Assembly: GCA_965216535.1 (NCBI GenBank)
Contig: OZ244175.1
Span: forward strand, 620,001-684,000
Direction: 5' to 3'
From: Hoeflea_A sp965216535
Lineage (GTDB): Bacteria > Pseudomonadota > Alphaproteobacteria > Rhizobiales > Rhizobiaceae
Length of the DNA: 64,000 nucleotides
Part shown: in pieces, positions 43,017 to 52,359 of the stretch
Layout of the letters: every line of letters begins with the position of its first letter
How positions within the stretch are numbered: position 1 is the stretch's first letter
Position numbers and translations under genes: made by a program
Notes under the pieces: generated by a model
The model's input: the letters and a program-made list of their open reading frames with translations, nothing else
Told to the model about the DNA's origin: nothing
Databases searched by the model: none

Positions 43017-46000
43017 ATGGATTTCCTGACCCGCTTCGGCATCAGCAAGTCACGCCTGACCATTCTGGTCATGTTCGGCCTCATCGTGCAGGGTCTTCTC
43101 GTCTATGGCAGCATGCCGAAACGCGAAAACCCGGCCATCACCATCCGCAGTGCGCAGATTTCCGTCCAGTTTCCTGGCATGTCGCCGGAACGCATGGAAG
43201 ACCTGATCGTCAAGCCGATCGAGCGCAAAATGCGGGAAATCGGCGAGATCGAGGACATCAATGTTCTCGTGTCGACCGGGTATTCGGTGATCACCGTGTC
43301 GATCTACGACCATGTCACCAAGGCTGAGTTGGATACGGTTTTCAACGATATCCGCAACAAGATCGACGATCTCAAGCCCAGTTTGCCGGAGGGAACCGAG
43401 GGGCCATTTGTCAACACCGACTATGGCGATGTGTCGATCGCAACGGTTGCGGTCACCGGTGACGGGTTCAGCGGCGCGGATTTGCGTGAATCCGCCGACG
43501 ACCTGCGGGAGTTTCTTTACGAGATCGACGGGATCTCCAAGGTCACGCTGTTTGGCGTCCAGGAAGAGCGGATCTGGCTGGAAATCGATACCCGCAAACT
43601 GGCGGCGGTCGGCATCCAACTGCAACAGGTGCTCAACGACCTGCAGGCGCAGAACGTCATTCTTCCGGCCGGACAGATCGATGCAGACGGGGTCGATCTG
43701 ATCCTTGAAGCCAATGGCGATCTGCAGAGTGTCGAAGCGATCGCCAATGTGCTGACCAAGGTTGAGGGTCTGTCCGGTTTCGTACGCTTGAAAGACCTGA
43801 TGAACGTCGAACGCGGCTATGAGGATCCGGTCGACAAACCGGTCTATTTCAACGGCATGCCGGCGGTGATCCTGGCGGTCGAGATGTCCGATGAGGAGGA
43901 TATCCAGAAGATCGGCGCGGAACTTGAGCGTCAGGTTGCGGCCTATGAGCTGACCCAGCCGATCGGCATCACCTATCAGTTCTCCACGTTCCAGGAGACC
44001 AACGTCACCACCTCCATCAACGCGGCGCTGATGAATGTGGCGCAGACCTTTGTGGTCGTGCTTGCGGTCATGTTGATTTTCCTCGGGTTCCGGGCGGCGC
44101 TGATCATTGCCTGCATCGTTCCGTTCACCGTGACCTTCGCGCTGATCGGCATGGGCGTCATGGAAATCGACCTGCAGCAGATCTCCATTGCGGCAGTAAT
44201 CATCTCGCTGGGCTTGCTGGTCGACAACGGGCTTGTCGTGGTCGAGGACATTCAAGGCCGCATCGGCCAGGGCGTCGATCCGAATGAGGCGGCGCTGGCA
44301 GCCGGCCGGCAGTTTTTCGTGCCCTTGGCGGTCGCCTCGATCACCACGGTTTCAGCCTTCCTGCCAATGCTGATCCTTGACGGGACAGAGGGTGAATTCG
44401 CGTTTTCACTCGGTGCCGTCGTCGGCATCATGCTCGCCGGTTCCTGGCTGACGGCCCTCTACATTCTGCCTTCGCTCTGCGTGTGGTTCTCGAGCCGAAA
44501 GCAGACCAAGGAAGAAGGGCATGAAAACTGGCTGGTCCGGTTCTACGGCGCCATCATCAGCCGCTCGCTGCCCTTCGGCATCGTGATCATTGTTGTGGCC
44601 TACGCGCTCGTCGCGCTGTCGATCTCGATGTTTCCGCGCCTCAAATCGGAAATGTTTCCGTTGTCGGAGCGGGCCGAATATCTGATCTATCTCGACATGC
44701 CGAAAGGCACCGCGATCTCTGCCACCGAAGCCGAGGCGCTGGCAGTCGATCGCTGGCTGCGTGACAAGGAGCAGAATCCGGAAGTGGTCAACACGACGGT
44801 GTTCGTCGGCGACGGCGGCCCGCGCTTCTATCTGGCGCTCAATCCGGCCGACACCAATCCGGCCAGTGCCTTCATCCTCGTCAACACCACCGATTTCGAC
44901 AGTGCCGTCACCGCGGCCGAGCGAGCGACTCGTCACCTGATAACCAACCATCCCGCAGGCCGGTACAAGGTCAAGCGCCTGTCGATGGGCGGCGGTGAAT
45001 CCGGCATTGTCGACGTCAAGATTTCCGGGCCGGGTGCCGAAGAGTTGTTGTTCATGGCCGACGAGGTGGAACAGGCCTTCGATGCGGTTCCGGGCATTTC
45101 CCAGAACGAGAACGACTGGGGCAACAAGACGCTGAAGATCGTCATCGACGTCGATCAGAGCAAGGCGCGCGAATTGGGTGTCTCGTCACAGGAAATTTCC
45201 GACCTGATGGACACGTTCTATTCCGGCACCTCGTTTTCCACCTTCCGCGAGGGCGACCAGTCGATCCCGATCGTGGTGCGTGCCGAGGAAGGGTTCCGCA
45301 GCAATCTGGAGGATCTGGCGAGCCTCGCCATACCGACGGACGGACCCCTGATTTCGCTCGATCAGGTTGCGACGTTCGATCCCAAGCTGGAATTCTCGCA
45401 GATACGCCGGGAGAATCAGGTGCGGCTGATCAAGATCTCGGGCAAGAGCGATACCGTTGCCGCCAATCAGGTGTTGGCGATGATCCGACCCACACTGGAT
45501 TCGCTCGACCTCACAGGCGGCTACAAGCTGGAAATCGGTGGCGAGACGGAAAACAGCGCCGAGGTCAACGAAAAGCTCGGCGCGGGTATGCCGGCAGCAC
45601 TTTCGGTGATGCTGCTGGCGCTGATGTTCCAGTTCAACTCGGTGCGCCGCGTGCTCATGACCTTCATGACGGTGCCGCTGATCATCATCGGCGCGCCGTT
45701 CGCGCTGCTGCTCACCGGCGAACCGCTGTCCTTCTTCGCCATCTTGGGGATGATCTCGCTCGCCGGCATCATCATCAACAATGCGATCGTGCTGATAGAC
45801 CAGATCGATATCGAGAGGCAGACGCTGGACCTGAAGGCGGCGGTGGTCGAAGCGTCGAAGAAACGCGTGACTCCAATCATGCTGACGTCGTTGACGACGA
45901 TCTTCGGCCTGTTGCCGATGGCGATCAACGGCGGTGCCCTGTTTGAACCAATGGCCACATTGATGATCGGCGGTCTGGCCGCAGCATCGCTCGTGACCCT

Positions 46001-46091
46001 GTTCTTCGTGCCAGGCAGCTACTACCTGTTCTTCGGCGGCATCTGGAGTTGGAAGGGGAAGAAGGCGGACGGCGAACCCGCGGCGGCGTGA
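43017..46091 (+). CDS. RND-family efflux permease
   Basis: A 1024-residue inner-membrane pump with the two-fold RND layout: 12 transmembrane helices and two large periplasmic loops. The proton-relay helix reads GLLVDNGLVVVEDIQ (about residues 397-411), so the second aspartate of the AcrB DD pair is asparagine. The later GIIINNAIVLIDQIDIE region is the mirror helix. It is likely a multidrug or organic-compound exporter of the less studied RND subgroup often seen in Alphaproteobacteria. It is convergent with an AraC gene with no bases between the stops. Confidence 0.93.
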   Translation: MDFLTRFGISKSRLTILVMFGLIVQGLLVYGSMPKRENPAITIRSAQISVQFPGMSPERMEDLIVKPIERKMREIGEIEDINVLVSTGYSVITVSIYDHVTKAELDTVFNDIRNKIDDLKPSLPEGTEGPFVNTDYGDVSIATVAVTGDGFSGADLRESADDLREFLYEIDGISKVTLFGVQEERIWLEIDTRKLAAVGIQLQQVLNDLQAQNVILPAGQIDADGVDLILEANGDLQSVEAIANVLTKVEGLSGFVRLKDLMNVERGYEDPVDKPVYFNGMPAVILAVEMSDEEDIQKIGAELERQVAAYELTQPIGITYQFSTFQETNVTTSINAALMNVAQTFVVVLAVMLIFLGFRAALIIACIVPFTVTFALIGMGVMEIDLQQISIAAVIISLGLLVDNGLVVVEDIQGRIGQGVDPNEAALAAGRQFFVPLAVASITTVSAFLPMLILDGTEGEFAFSLGAVVGIMLAGSWLTALYILPSLCVWFSSRKQTKEEGHENWLVRFYGAIISRSLPFGIVIIVVAYALVALSISMFPRLKSEMFPLSERAEYLIYLDMPKGTAISATEAEALAVDRWLRDKEQNPEVVNTTVFVGDGGPRFYLALNPADTNPASAFILVNTTDFDSAVTAAERATRHLITNHPAGRYKVKRLSMGGGESGIVDVKISGPGAEELLFMADEVEQAFDAVPGISQNENDWGNKTLKIVIDVDQSKARELGVSSQEISDLMDTFYSGTSFSTFREGDQSIPIVVRAEEGFRSNLEDLASLAIPTDGPLISLDQVATFDPKLEFSQIRRENQVRLIKISGKSDTVAANQVLAMIRPTLDSLDLTGGYKLEIGGETENSAEVNEKLGAGMPAALSVMLLALMFQFNSVRRVLMTFMTVPLIIIGAPFALLLTGEPLSFFAILGMISLAGIIINNAIVLIDQIDIERQTLDLKAAVVEASKKRVTPIMLTSLTTIFGLLPMAINGGALFEPMATLMIGGLAAASLVTLFFVPGSYYLFFGGIWSWKGKKADGEPAAA

Positions 46092-46835
46092 TCAGGCCGG
46101 CTCCAGTGCCGCTTTGCGCACGTCCATCGGGCTGACGCCGAAATGTCGGTTGAAAGCGCGGCTGAGTGCTTCCGGGCTGCCGTAGCCGAGGCGCCTTGCG
46201 ACGCTCTGGATTCGCTGGCCGGCGGCGATGTCCTGGCGGGCCAGAGTCATGCGCCAGCGGCGCAGATAGGATTGCGGTGTTTCGCCGACCTTCTCGACAA
46301 ATCGATAGGAAAACCGGCTGAGCGACATGCCGGCGACCTCGGCCAGTTCGCTGTTGCGCCAATCCTGGCCTGGCCGGTCATGCATGACGACGAGCGCCCG
46401 GCTCAGCTGCCGGTCGGCAAGGCCGGACAGCAATCCCGGCGTCGTCGCGCCGCGTTCGATCTCGCGGCGCAGCAGGCGGATGATCAGAACTTCGCAAAGA
46501 CGGTTGAGAGCTGAAGCCGAGCCGCAGCGACCATCCGCAGCCTCGCTCATCAGCATCTGCATAAGCAAGGCGATCGTCTCGTCGTCGGCACCGTCGACGG
46601 CGAGCCGCTCCGGCAGGGCGGCCAAAAGCGGGTTGGCGGCGCCGCCCCAATCAGCACTTGCCTCGAACAGTCGACGCTCGCCATCGGCTGCGGTGCCGCG
46701 CGGCCAGAAGGCAATTCCCTCCGGCCCGGTGTCAGGATCTCCGATGACGATCAGATTGCCGTCGCTCGGATCGGCGAGCGACACCCGCATCTGAAAGTGC
46801 TGCATCAGGGCTGAGAGGCGGTCATATTGAGGCAT
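46092..46835 (-). CDS. AraC-family regulator with N-terminal cupin-like domain
   Basis: A 247-residue regulator. The C-terminal 100 residues carry the double helix-turn-helix (NSELAEVAGMSLSRFSYRFVEKVGETPQSYLRRWR, then IQSVARRLGYGSPEALSRAFNRHFG). The N-terminus resembles the AraC_binding_2 (cupin) type. It diverges from the peroxiredoxin-like gene (83 bp gap), which is its probable target. Confidence 0.92.
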   Translation of the reverse strand: MPQYDRLSALMQHFQMRVSLADPSDGNLIVIGDPDTGPEGIAFWPRGTAADGERRLFEASADWGGAANPLLAALPERLAVDGADDETIALLMQMLMSEAADGRCGSASALNRLCEVLIIRLLRREIERGATTPGLLSGLADRQLSRALVVMHDRPGQDWRNSELAEVAGMSLSRFSYRFVEKVGETPQSYLRRWRMTLARQDIAAGQRIQSVARRLGYGSPEALSRAFNRHFGVSPMDVRKAALEPA

Positions 46836-46918
46836 CTGGGTGTTTCGATCAGGTTTATTGGATTTTTCGAACCTAAACCTTTGCTATAGCGCTGACAAGT
46901 CGAACACCAATCAAGGAT

Positions 46919-47461
46919 ATGCCCATGCTCATGCCACGCCAGAAGACCCCTGACCTGACCCTGCCGATCCTCGGCGGCGGGACGTTCGATCTCGCCACGG
47001 AAAAGTCCGAACGGGGCGTCGTGATCTGCTTCTATCGCGGCCTGCACTGCCCGCTCTGCGCCACCTATCTCAAGGAGCTTGAGCGGCTGACACCGGAGTT
47101 TGCGCAACGGGGTGTCACCACGATCGCCATCAGTTCCGACGGCGAGGAGCGCACTCGGGGAATGGCGGACAAGATCGAAGCAAAGGCGCTGCGTTTCGGT
47201 TACGATCTCAGCCTCGACAAAGCCCGCGAATGGGGCCTCTACATCTCAACGTCGCGCGGCAAGACCTCGATCGGCATCGAGGAGCCAGCGCTGTTTTCCG
47301 AGCCTGGCCTTTTCATGGTGACACAGGAACAGACCCTCTATTACGGCTCTGTTCAGACCATGCCTTTCGTGCGCCCCCACTTCAAGGAACTGGTCGGCGC
47401 CCTCGACTTCGCCATCGAGAAAAACTACCCGGCCCGCGGGGAGTATGCCGGGGCGGTGTGA
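46919..47461 (+). CDS. AhpC/TSA-family peroxiredoxin-like protein
   Basis: A 180-residue thioredoxin-fold protein. FYRGLHCPLCATYLKEL (about residues 38-54) holds the redox cysteines in a C-P-L-C motif, and ISSDGEERTRGMADK follows in the peroxiredoxin layout. A CPxC site is typical of the AhpC/TSA-related subgroup with an unclear electron donor. It is controlled probably by the divergent AraC protein. Confidence 0.88.
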   Translation: MPMLMPRQKTPDLTLPILGGGTFDLATEKSERGVVICFYRGLHCPLCATYLKELERLTPEFAQRGVTTIAISSDGEERTRGMADKIEAKALRFGYDLSLDKAREWGLYISTSRGKTSIGIEEPALFSEPGLFMVTQEQTLYYGSVQTMPFVRPHFKELVGALDFAIEKNYPARGEYAGAV

Positions 47462-47496
47462 CAAAGGGACCTGCGGAACCTACTCCGCACCGATCG

Positions 47497-47537
47497 AAGA
47501 ACGCCGTGGTTCTTGAAGCCGTGGCGTTTTTCTTTTT
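47497..47537 (+). terminator. Terminator with an overlapping alternative hairpin
   Basis: AACGCC (47500-47505) pairs with GGCGTT (47523-47528), followed by a long T-rich run. An upstream stem AAGAAC/GTTCTT (47497-47502 with 47509-47514) shares bases with it, so the two hairpins exclude one another. It lies between the peroxiredoxin and DUF2750 genes. Confidence 0.55.
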
Positions 47538-47598
47538 GGGATCACATGCCGAACACAATCTCCACCGAAATACTGAGCGAGCTGCGGAGGCGTGTGGC

Positions 47599-47985
47599 AT
47601 GCGGTTGAACGACATACAGATTCAGTCTGTCCTGGCGCTATCAGGACCGGATCGGTATCGACACTTTATCAAAGTAGTTGTTGACCGGGAGGAGGCTTGG
47701 GGGCTCTACGACGATGGATGGGCACTGGCAGAAACCGATGAAGGCCAGCGTGTTTTTCCAATATGGCCGGCCTCTGAATATGCAACCCTATGTGCCGATG
47801 GAAAGTGGAGTGGTTATGAGCCGGCTTCAATACAGTTGACCGATTTGATCGATGAATTGGTCCCGAAGCTCAAAAAGGCGAGCGTACGGCTAAGTGTTTT
47901 CAATTCACCAGACGACAAAGGGGTCGTTCCGAAATTCGATGAGTTCCTACACCACCTGAACCTGGAGATGGAAAAATACCTTTAG
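47599..47985 (+). CDS. DUF2750 protein
   Basis: A 128-residue protein from the ATG at 47599, with GGAGG eight bases upstream; the longer frame has no better start. EEAWGLYDDGWALAETDEG, then FPIWPASEYATLCA and LIDELVPKLKKASVRLSVF, is the DUF2750 pattern. Proteins of this family sit in small scattered loci; some are thought to be immunity-like (SUKH-neighbourhood) proteins, but no toxin gene is visible here. Confidence 0.82.
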   Translation: MRLNDIQIQSVLALSGPDRYRHFIKVVVDREEAWGLYDDGWALAETDEGQRVFPIWPASEYATLCADGKWSGYEPASIQLTDLIDELVPKLKKASVRLSVFNSPDDKGVVPKFDEFLHHLNLEMEKYL

Positions 47986-48123
47986 GATGACCGCGTAGAC
48001 GGACCCGCGCCCCAGAGCTTCAGGGACACCAACTCGATCATGCGAGAGCTCTGTTGGCTGTCACCTCCAGGATGCGGTAAAGACTTACGCCAAGTGTCCT
48101 TGTCGTGATGTCCGAGGGGAGCG

Positions 48124-49050
48124 ATGCGCGGAGACCGGTTTGCCGTGGCCTATGCCGCGCTGCTTCTGGCCATGCTGATCAGTGCAGGAAACTTCCTGTT
48201 CGGCAATCTGGCGGTCAAGGAGATCCCGCCCGTCATCCTCGCCTTCTGGCGCTGCCTGATTGGCGCACTTTGTGTTCTGCCCTTCGTGATCGTCAAACGC
48301 GGCAATCCGTTTGCCACCTTTCGCAAGGATTGGCTGCGGATCGCCGTGCTCGCCGCCGTCGGTGTCGTCGTTTGTCCGTGGCTGATCTACGTGGCGCTGC
48401 AGTCCAATGATCTGATCGACCTCGGCGCCGGCTATACCAGTGTTCCGCTGCTGACGATCCTGTTCTCGGCTCTGTTGATCGGCGAGCGTCTGCGTCTGAT
48501 CCAATATGCCGGCGTTGCGATTGCCCTGGCCGGCGCGCTGGTTTTCGCGTTTCGCGGCAGCCTCTCTGCGTTTGTCAATTTCGAGCCGCATGTCGCCTTC
48601 CTGGTGATGATCGCGTCCAATGCCTGTCGCGGTCTGTATCTGGTGCTGCTGAAAAAGTGGGACCTTCACCCCAAGCCCGAGGATGGCCTGTTCGCGATCT
48701 TCGCCGTCAGCGTGATCATGCTTCTCCCGGTTTTCGTGGCCTATGAGACGGGTGAAGCAAGGCCGTTCGATTATTCCTGGCAGGTTTGGGGGTCGATCCT
48801 CTTTGTCGGTATCGGAATGGGGGCTGTTTACCTGCACCTGCTCAATTTCGGGACTGAAACGGTCGGGGCCTCGCATGCGTCGCTGTTCGCTTATCTGGTT
48901 CCGATCTTTGTTGCGGTTGAATCAGTCACCCTCCTGGGCCAGGAGCTGCGCCTCTACCAGATTGTCGGCGCAGTGCTCATCGTTGGTGGTGTGCTTATCG
49001 CTACGCGCACGCATCCCCGGCCGTCTCCAGCCGACCATCCACCCCATTAA
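48124..49050 (+). CDS. EamA/DMT-family permease
   Basis: A 308-residue inner-membrane protein with ten hydrophobic segments in two EamA repeats. Distinct from the DMT gene at 652-1560. Landmarks are FWRCLIGALCVLPFV early and SHASLFAYLVPIFVAVES late. Substrate unknown. Its end is convergent with the secreted DUF4214 protein gene (17 bp apart). Confidence 0.88.
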   Translation: MRGDRFAVAYAALLLAMLISAGNFLFGNLAVKEIPPVILAFWRCLIGALCVLPFVIVKRGNPFATFRKDWLRIAVLAAVGVVVCPWLIYVALQSNDLIDLGAGYTSVPLLTILFSALLIGERLRLIQYAGVAIALAGALVFAFRGSLSAFVNFEPHVAFLVMIASNACRGLYLVLLKKWDLHPKPEDGLFAIFAVSVIMLLPVFVAYETGEARPFDYSWQVWGSILFVGIGMGAVYLHLLNFGTETVGASHASLFAYLVPIFVAVESVTLLGQELRLYQIVGAVLIVGGVLIATRTHPRPSPADHPPH

Positions 49051-49067
49051 GGCGAGATTTTTGAACG

Positions 49068-51917
49068 TCAGACCACCCATACTCCATCATCGAGGTCCGG
49101 TGCCGTGCGGTCGACGTTCTCGTCGCTCTTGGTGAAGGCGATCAGGATGTCCTCGCGGGTCAGTCCGTCGTTCACCATGCCGCCCACCCAGAAGTCGTAA
49201 CCGCCCTGGTCCGGCAGCCGGTCCAGAACGTTCTGGTACATCGCGTCGATATACTCTTCGTTCGTCGGGTTCGCCCCGAACAGGTCTTTGAATTCGTCCG
49301 ACTGGATGAACTGCGAGGCCAGGAACTGTTCCTTGTCGTACTGGCTCCAGCCCTGATTATCGAGATCGTCCAGCACGCCGATCCAGAACAGCACCCCGCC
49401 CTCATCCGGTGTGCGGTCGAAGGAGGCCTGGTAGATGCGGTAGCCGAAGCCCAGGTTGGGCGTGTCGACATCATAAAGCAGCGACCCGTCATCCAGATCG
49501 ATGCGTTCGACATTCGTCAGTGTGTCCGTTCCCTCGCCCAGCGCAGTGCGGCTGACCACGATGGTCCCACCGTTTTGCCAATCGTGGGTGATCTGGTTTC
49601 GGCCTCGGGCATAAATGACTGTGTCGGTGCCGGGCCCGCCATCGATATCATCGTCACCGTTGGAGGCGTTGATCACATCGTCGCTTTCAAGCGCCTGGAT
49701 ATCGTCATTGAATTCCGTGCCGTCGAGGACGTCTTCGTCCGGTGTGCCGAGGATGGGCCCAACATTCTCAACAAAGATGTCGAAGCTCTCTTCATAGGCC
49801 GGCCCGTTGCCGTCAGTGGCGGAGACGGTGATGAAGTAGTTGCTCTGGTCATCGAAGTCGAATGTTGCGCCGGGTGACACTTTGAGTTCGTTGCCGTCAA
49901 GGTAGAACTGGCCGTCGCCGCCGGAGACGATGGAGAAGACCGCCGTCGGTTCGACGGGGTTTTCCGATGCCTCAAAGGTAGCGACCACGGTATCTGCGGC
50001 AGCGTTTTCCCGCACTGTCCCACCGGACAGTAGGGTGATGTCGGAAATCGGCATGTTGTCGATGGAAAGAACGAACGTTTTCTCGAAAACCGATCTGCCC
50101 AGAAAGCTGACTTGCAGCGGAATACCGACTTCAGTCCGTTGTTCGTGGTCGAGTTTAGCGTCATGCTTCAGTACGAGTGCACTGTTTTCATTCAGCTCGA
50201 ATTCCGCAGCCGCACTGCCAGTGATTGCCACATCCAGATACGCCAAATAGGGTGCGGCCAACGGTGCCACGATGTCGAAAAATCCGAGTTCCTCCCCTGT
50301 CGCCACGTTTTCCATCACGCTGTCGACCGAGAGATTCAAGGTGTCAATTTGCGGAATCGTGGCGATGTTCACGTCGAATTCCTCGATCGTGAATTTGCCT
50401 CCGTCATCGATGGCCATCACCTGGAGATTGAAACTGTCGGTTGGAGACAGCAGGATGTCCTCGACGTCGTCGACGCTGATTACTCCGGTTTCGCTGTCGA
50501 TATCGAAGGGCAGTATGCCATCGCCGTTGCGGTCCGTTCCGGCAAACAGCAGAAAATATGAAACGCCCTCATCAGCGACGTCGCCGCCGGGAAGCACGGC
50601 GCCGATATCGCCAATAACGGCATTCTTTTCCAGATCCCCCTCGAAAGGGAACGGACCGATATCGACAAATTCAGGTGTATCAGAGGCTTCGCCGATGTAG
50701 CCTACCAACTCGAAATGACCTTCTCCATTGGTAAACCAATTGGCGGAGCCGTTGGCGAAATCGCCATTGATGAGGTTCGGTGCGACAATGTTGTCGACCA
50801 CAGCGCTTGCGCCTGCCGGGCCATCAATCCGAATTTCGAAGGATACCGGTCCTGTTTGAAAAAGCGACAGATCATTGACGTCTACAACCGCATGGTTGCC
50901 TTGGCTCAGAGTTTCGGCGTCCGCGGTTGCGGAAAAAAGCGGCACGCCATCGATTAGCAACTCGATCGAAGCACCTATGTCGAAGAAGGCAAAATCGAAT
51001 TCGACCACAAACGGGTTCAGAGGAACCTCGAATACAGTGGTAAGAATAGCCGGTGAAGCGGCAATGCCGCGTTCGGCCAAATCCAGGCTGCCGCGCAAGC
51101 CAGTGCCGCCGTAACCCGGGGTTGGGCCTCCCGGAGGTGCCTTGGGGATCAGTTCGAGGATTTCGTTGGTCTTTATGATGATATCGCGGACAAACGGAAT
51201 CTTGGCCTTTTGAGGTAGCGGAACGTCGTCAGTTTCATACTGCGTTACGACTTCTTCCAGATTCAACGTGCCGGTACCGACCAAATGCGTTCCACCGCCG
51301 TCAGGAAACTCCCAAACGATGTTTGCGTCGGCGTATTGGATGACATCGGACCGAAAGACCACGGTTCCATTGGCAACAGGAATCACGGTTTCGACGCCGT
51401 TGATCTCGCGAACAATTGTTACGTTACCGAAGACATCCTGCAGCGTTCCGATCGGATCATCGACACTTTTCCGCTGCAAGAGGTGAGGCGCCTGTGTGGA
51501 GTCGTCCCCAGCTTCCGGCTCGATTAGCCAAAATGATTGCTCACCCGCTCCCACCTCGCCGTAGCTGGCCTGGCCGGCCGAAAATGTCTGTATGAGGTTG
51601 CCCGTCGCGCCGCCCGGCAGAATCTCGTAGGACCTGACAATGATATTGTAGGAACCATCTGGCAAAACTGGTGCCTGAAAGTACTGGTAGACTTGGGTTA
51701 GCTCACGATTGTTGCCGGAAACAGTATTGATGATCCCGGTATCGGCAACGCGATCGTTCTCGTCCAACAGGCCGTCGGTCGAAAACCAGAACTCCAGACG
51801 AACAGCCTTGTTGGCTTCGAGCTCCTCGTAGGTCAATTCGATCGAATAGGGCTGCCGTGCGATCACCCGACCATCGGCAGGGTCCCTAAGCGAAGCACTA
51901 GTAATGGTCGCGCTCAT
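49068..51917 (-). CDS. Large secreted protein with cadherin-like, RTX-like and DUF4214 domains
   Basis: A 949-residue acidic protein without an N-terminal signal peptide. Residues 1-145 resemble a beta-sandwich, the middle has two spaced lectin/cadherin-like blocks (for example DIDSETGVISVDDVEDILLS, near 470), and about 735-775 is an RTX-like glycine-aspartate segment (DDDIDGGPGTDTVIYARGRN). The last 130 residues are a DUF4214 domain (FGYRIYQASFDRTPDEGG to the C-terminal VDRTAPDLDDGVWVV). This layout is typical of type I-secreted surface proteins whose signal is C-terminal. No transporter genes adjoin it. A decayed copy of its tail lies upstream. Confidence 0.85.
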   Translation of the reverse strand: MSATITSASLRDPADGRVIARQPYSIELTYEELEANKAVRLEFWFSTDGLLDENDRVADTGIINTVSGNNRELTQVYQYFQAPVLPDGSYNIIVRSYEILPGGATGNLIQTFSAGQASYGEVGAGEQSFWLIEPEAGDDSTQAPHLLQRKSVDDPIGTLQDVFGNVTIVREINGVETVIPVANGTVVFRSDVIQYADANIVWEFPDGGGTHLVGTGTLNLEEVVTQYETDDVPLPQKAKIPFVRDIIIKTNEILELIPKAPPGGPTPGYGGTGLRGSLDLAERGIAASPAILTTVFEVPLNPFVVEFDFAFFDIGASIELLIDGVPLFSATADAETLSQGNHAVVDVNDLSLFQTGPVSFEIRIDGPAGASAVVDNIVAPNLINGDFANGSANWFTNGEGHFELVGYIGEASDTPEFVDIGPFPFEGDLEKNAVIGDIGAVLPGGDVADEGVSYFLLFAGTDRNGDGILPFDIDSETGVISVDDVEDILLSPTDSFNLQVMAIDDGGKFTIEEFDVNIATIPQIDTLNLSVDSVMENVATGEELGFFDIVAPLAAPYLAYLDVAITGSAAAEFELNENSALVLKHDAKLDHEQRTEVGIPLQVSFLGRSVFEKTFVLSIDNMPISDITLLSGGTVRENAAADTVVATFEASENPVEPTAVFSIVSGGDGQFYLDGNELKVSPGATFDFDDQSNYFITVSATDGNGPAYEESFDIFVENVGPILGTPDEDVLDGTEFNDDIQALESDDVINASNGDDDIDGGPGTDTVIYARGRNQITHDWQNGGTIVVSRTALGEGTDTLTNVERIDLDDGSLLYDVDTPNLGFGYRIYQASFDRTPDEGGVLFWIGVLDDLDNQGWSQYDKEQFLASQFIQSDEFKDLFGANPTNEEYIDAMYQNVLDRLPDQGGYDFWVGGMVNDGLTREDILIAFTKSDENVDRTAPDLDDGVWVV

Positions 51918-52359
51918 CGGCCCGTGAGTAATTGCCCCAATTAATTATAAATACTATGTAAAAAGCTCATATACTTCAAGTGTTCGCAGCAAAGCCAAGA
52001 TTTCTCGCCCCCAGACCAACCAGACTCCATCATCGTGGTCTGGCGCGGTGCAGTCGACGTTCCCGTCGCTCTTGGTGAAAGCGATCAGAATGTCCTCGCG
52101 GGTCAGATCGTCGTTCACCATGCCGCCCACTCAGAAGTCGCAGCCACCCTGGTCCGGCAACCGGTCCAGACCATTCTGGTACATCGCATTGATGTATTCT
52201 TCGTTCGTGGGGTTGGTCCCGAAAATTCGGCCCTTAACTTTGTGTTGTCCAAATCTGCAATGAGATATTTGAGTGTGCGGTGGGTTCAATCTATCAATCG
52301 ACTGAAACCGCCCTGTCGGTTTGATCGGCTCGTCTGAGCGGCCAACCCTGGAGGATGCC
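51918..52359. other. Intergenic region of about 440 bp with gene relic
   Basis: The right two-thirds contain the decayed DUF4214 tail (52012-52230). The left 90 bp are AT-rich and must hold the promoter of the large secreted-protein gene. The GDSL hydrolase ribosome site (GGAGG, 52350-52354) lies at the right end. Confidence 0.55.
52012..52230 (-). pseudogene. Relic of a DUF4214 gene 3' end
   Basis: About 215 bp align in the same orientation with 49071-49290, the last 73 codons of the intact DUF4214 gene, with frequent but scattered base changes. The Trp of the original FWVGG motif is TGA here (tca at 52135), and the original stop codon is lost. Read backwards, the frame matches GTNPTNEEYINAMYQNGLDR before the stop. 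The region left of it matches nothing further. It is a dead fragment, either of a tandem copy or of a deleted relative. Confidence 0.85.
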
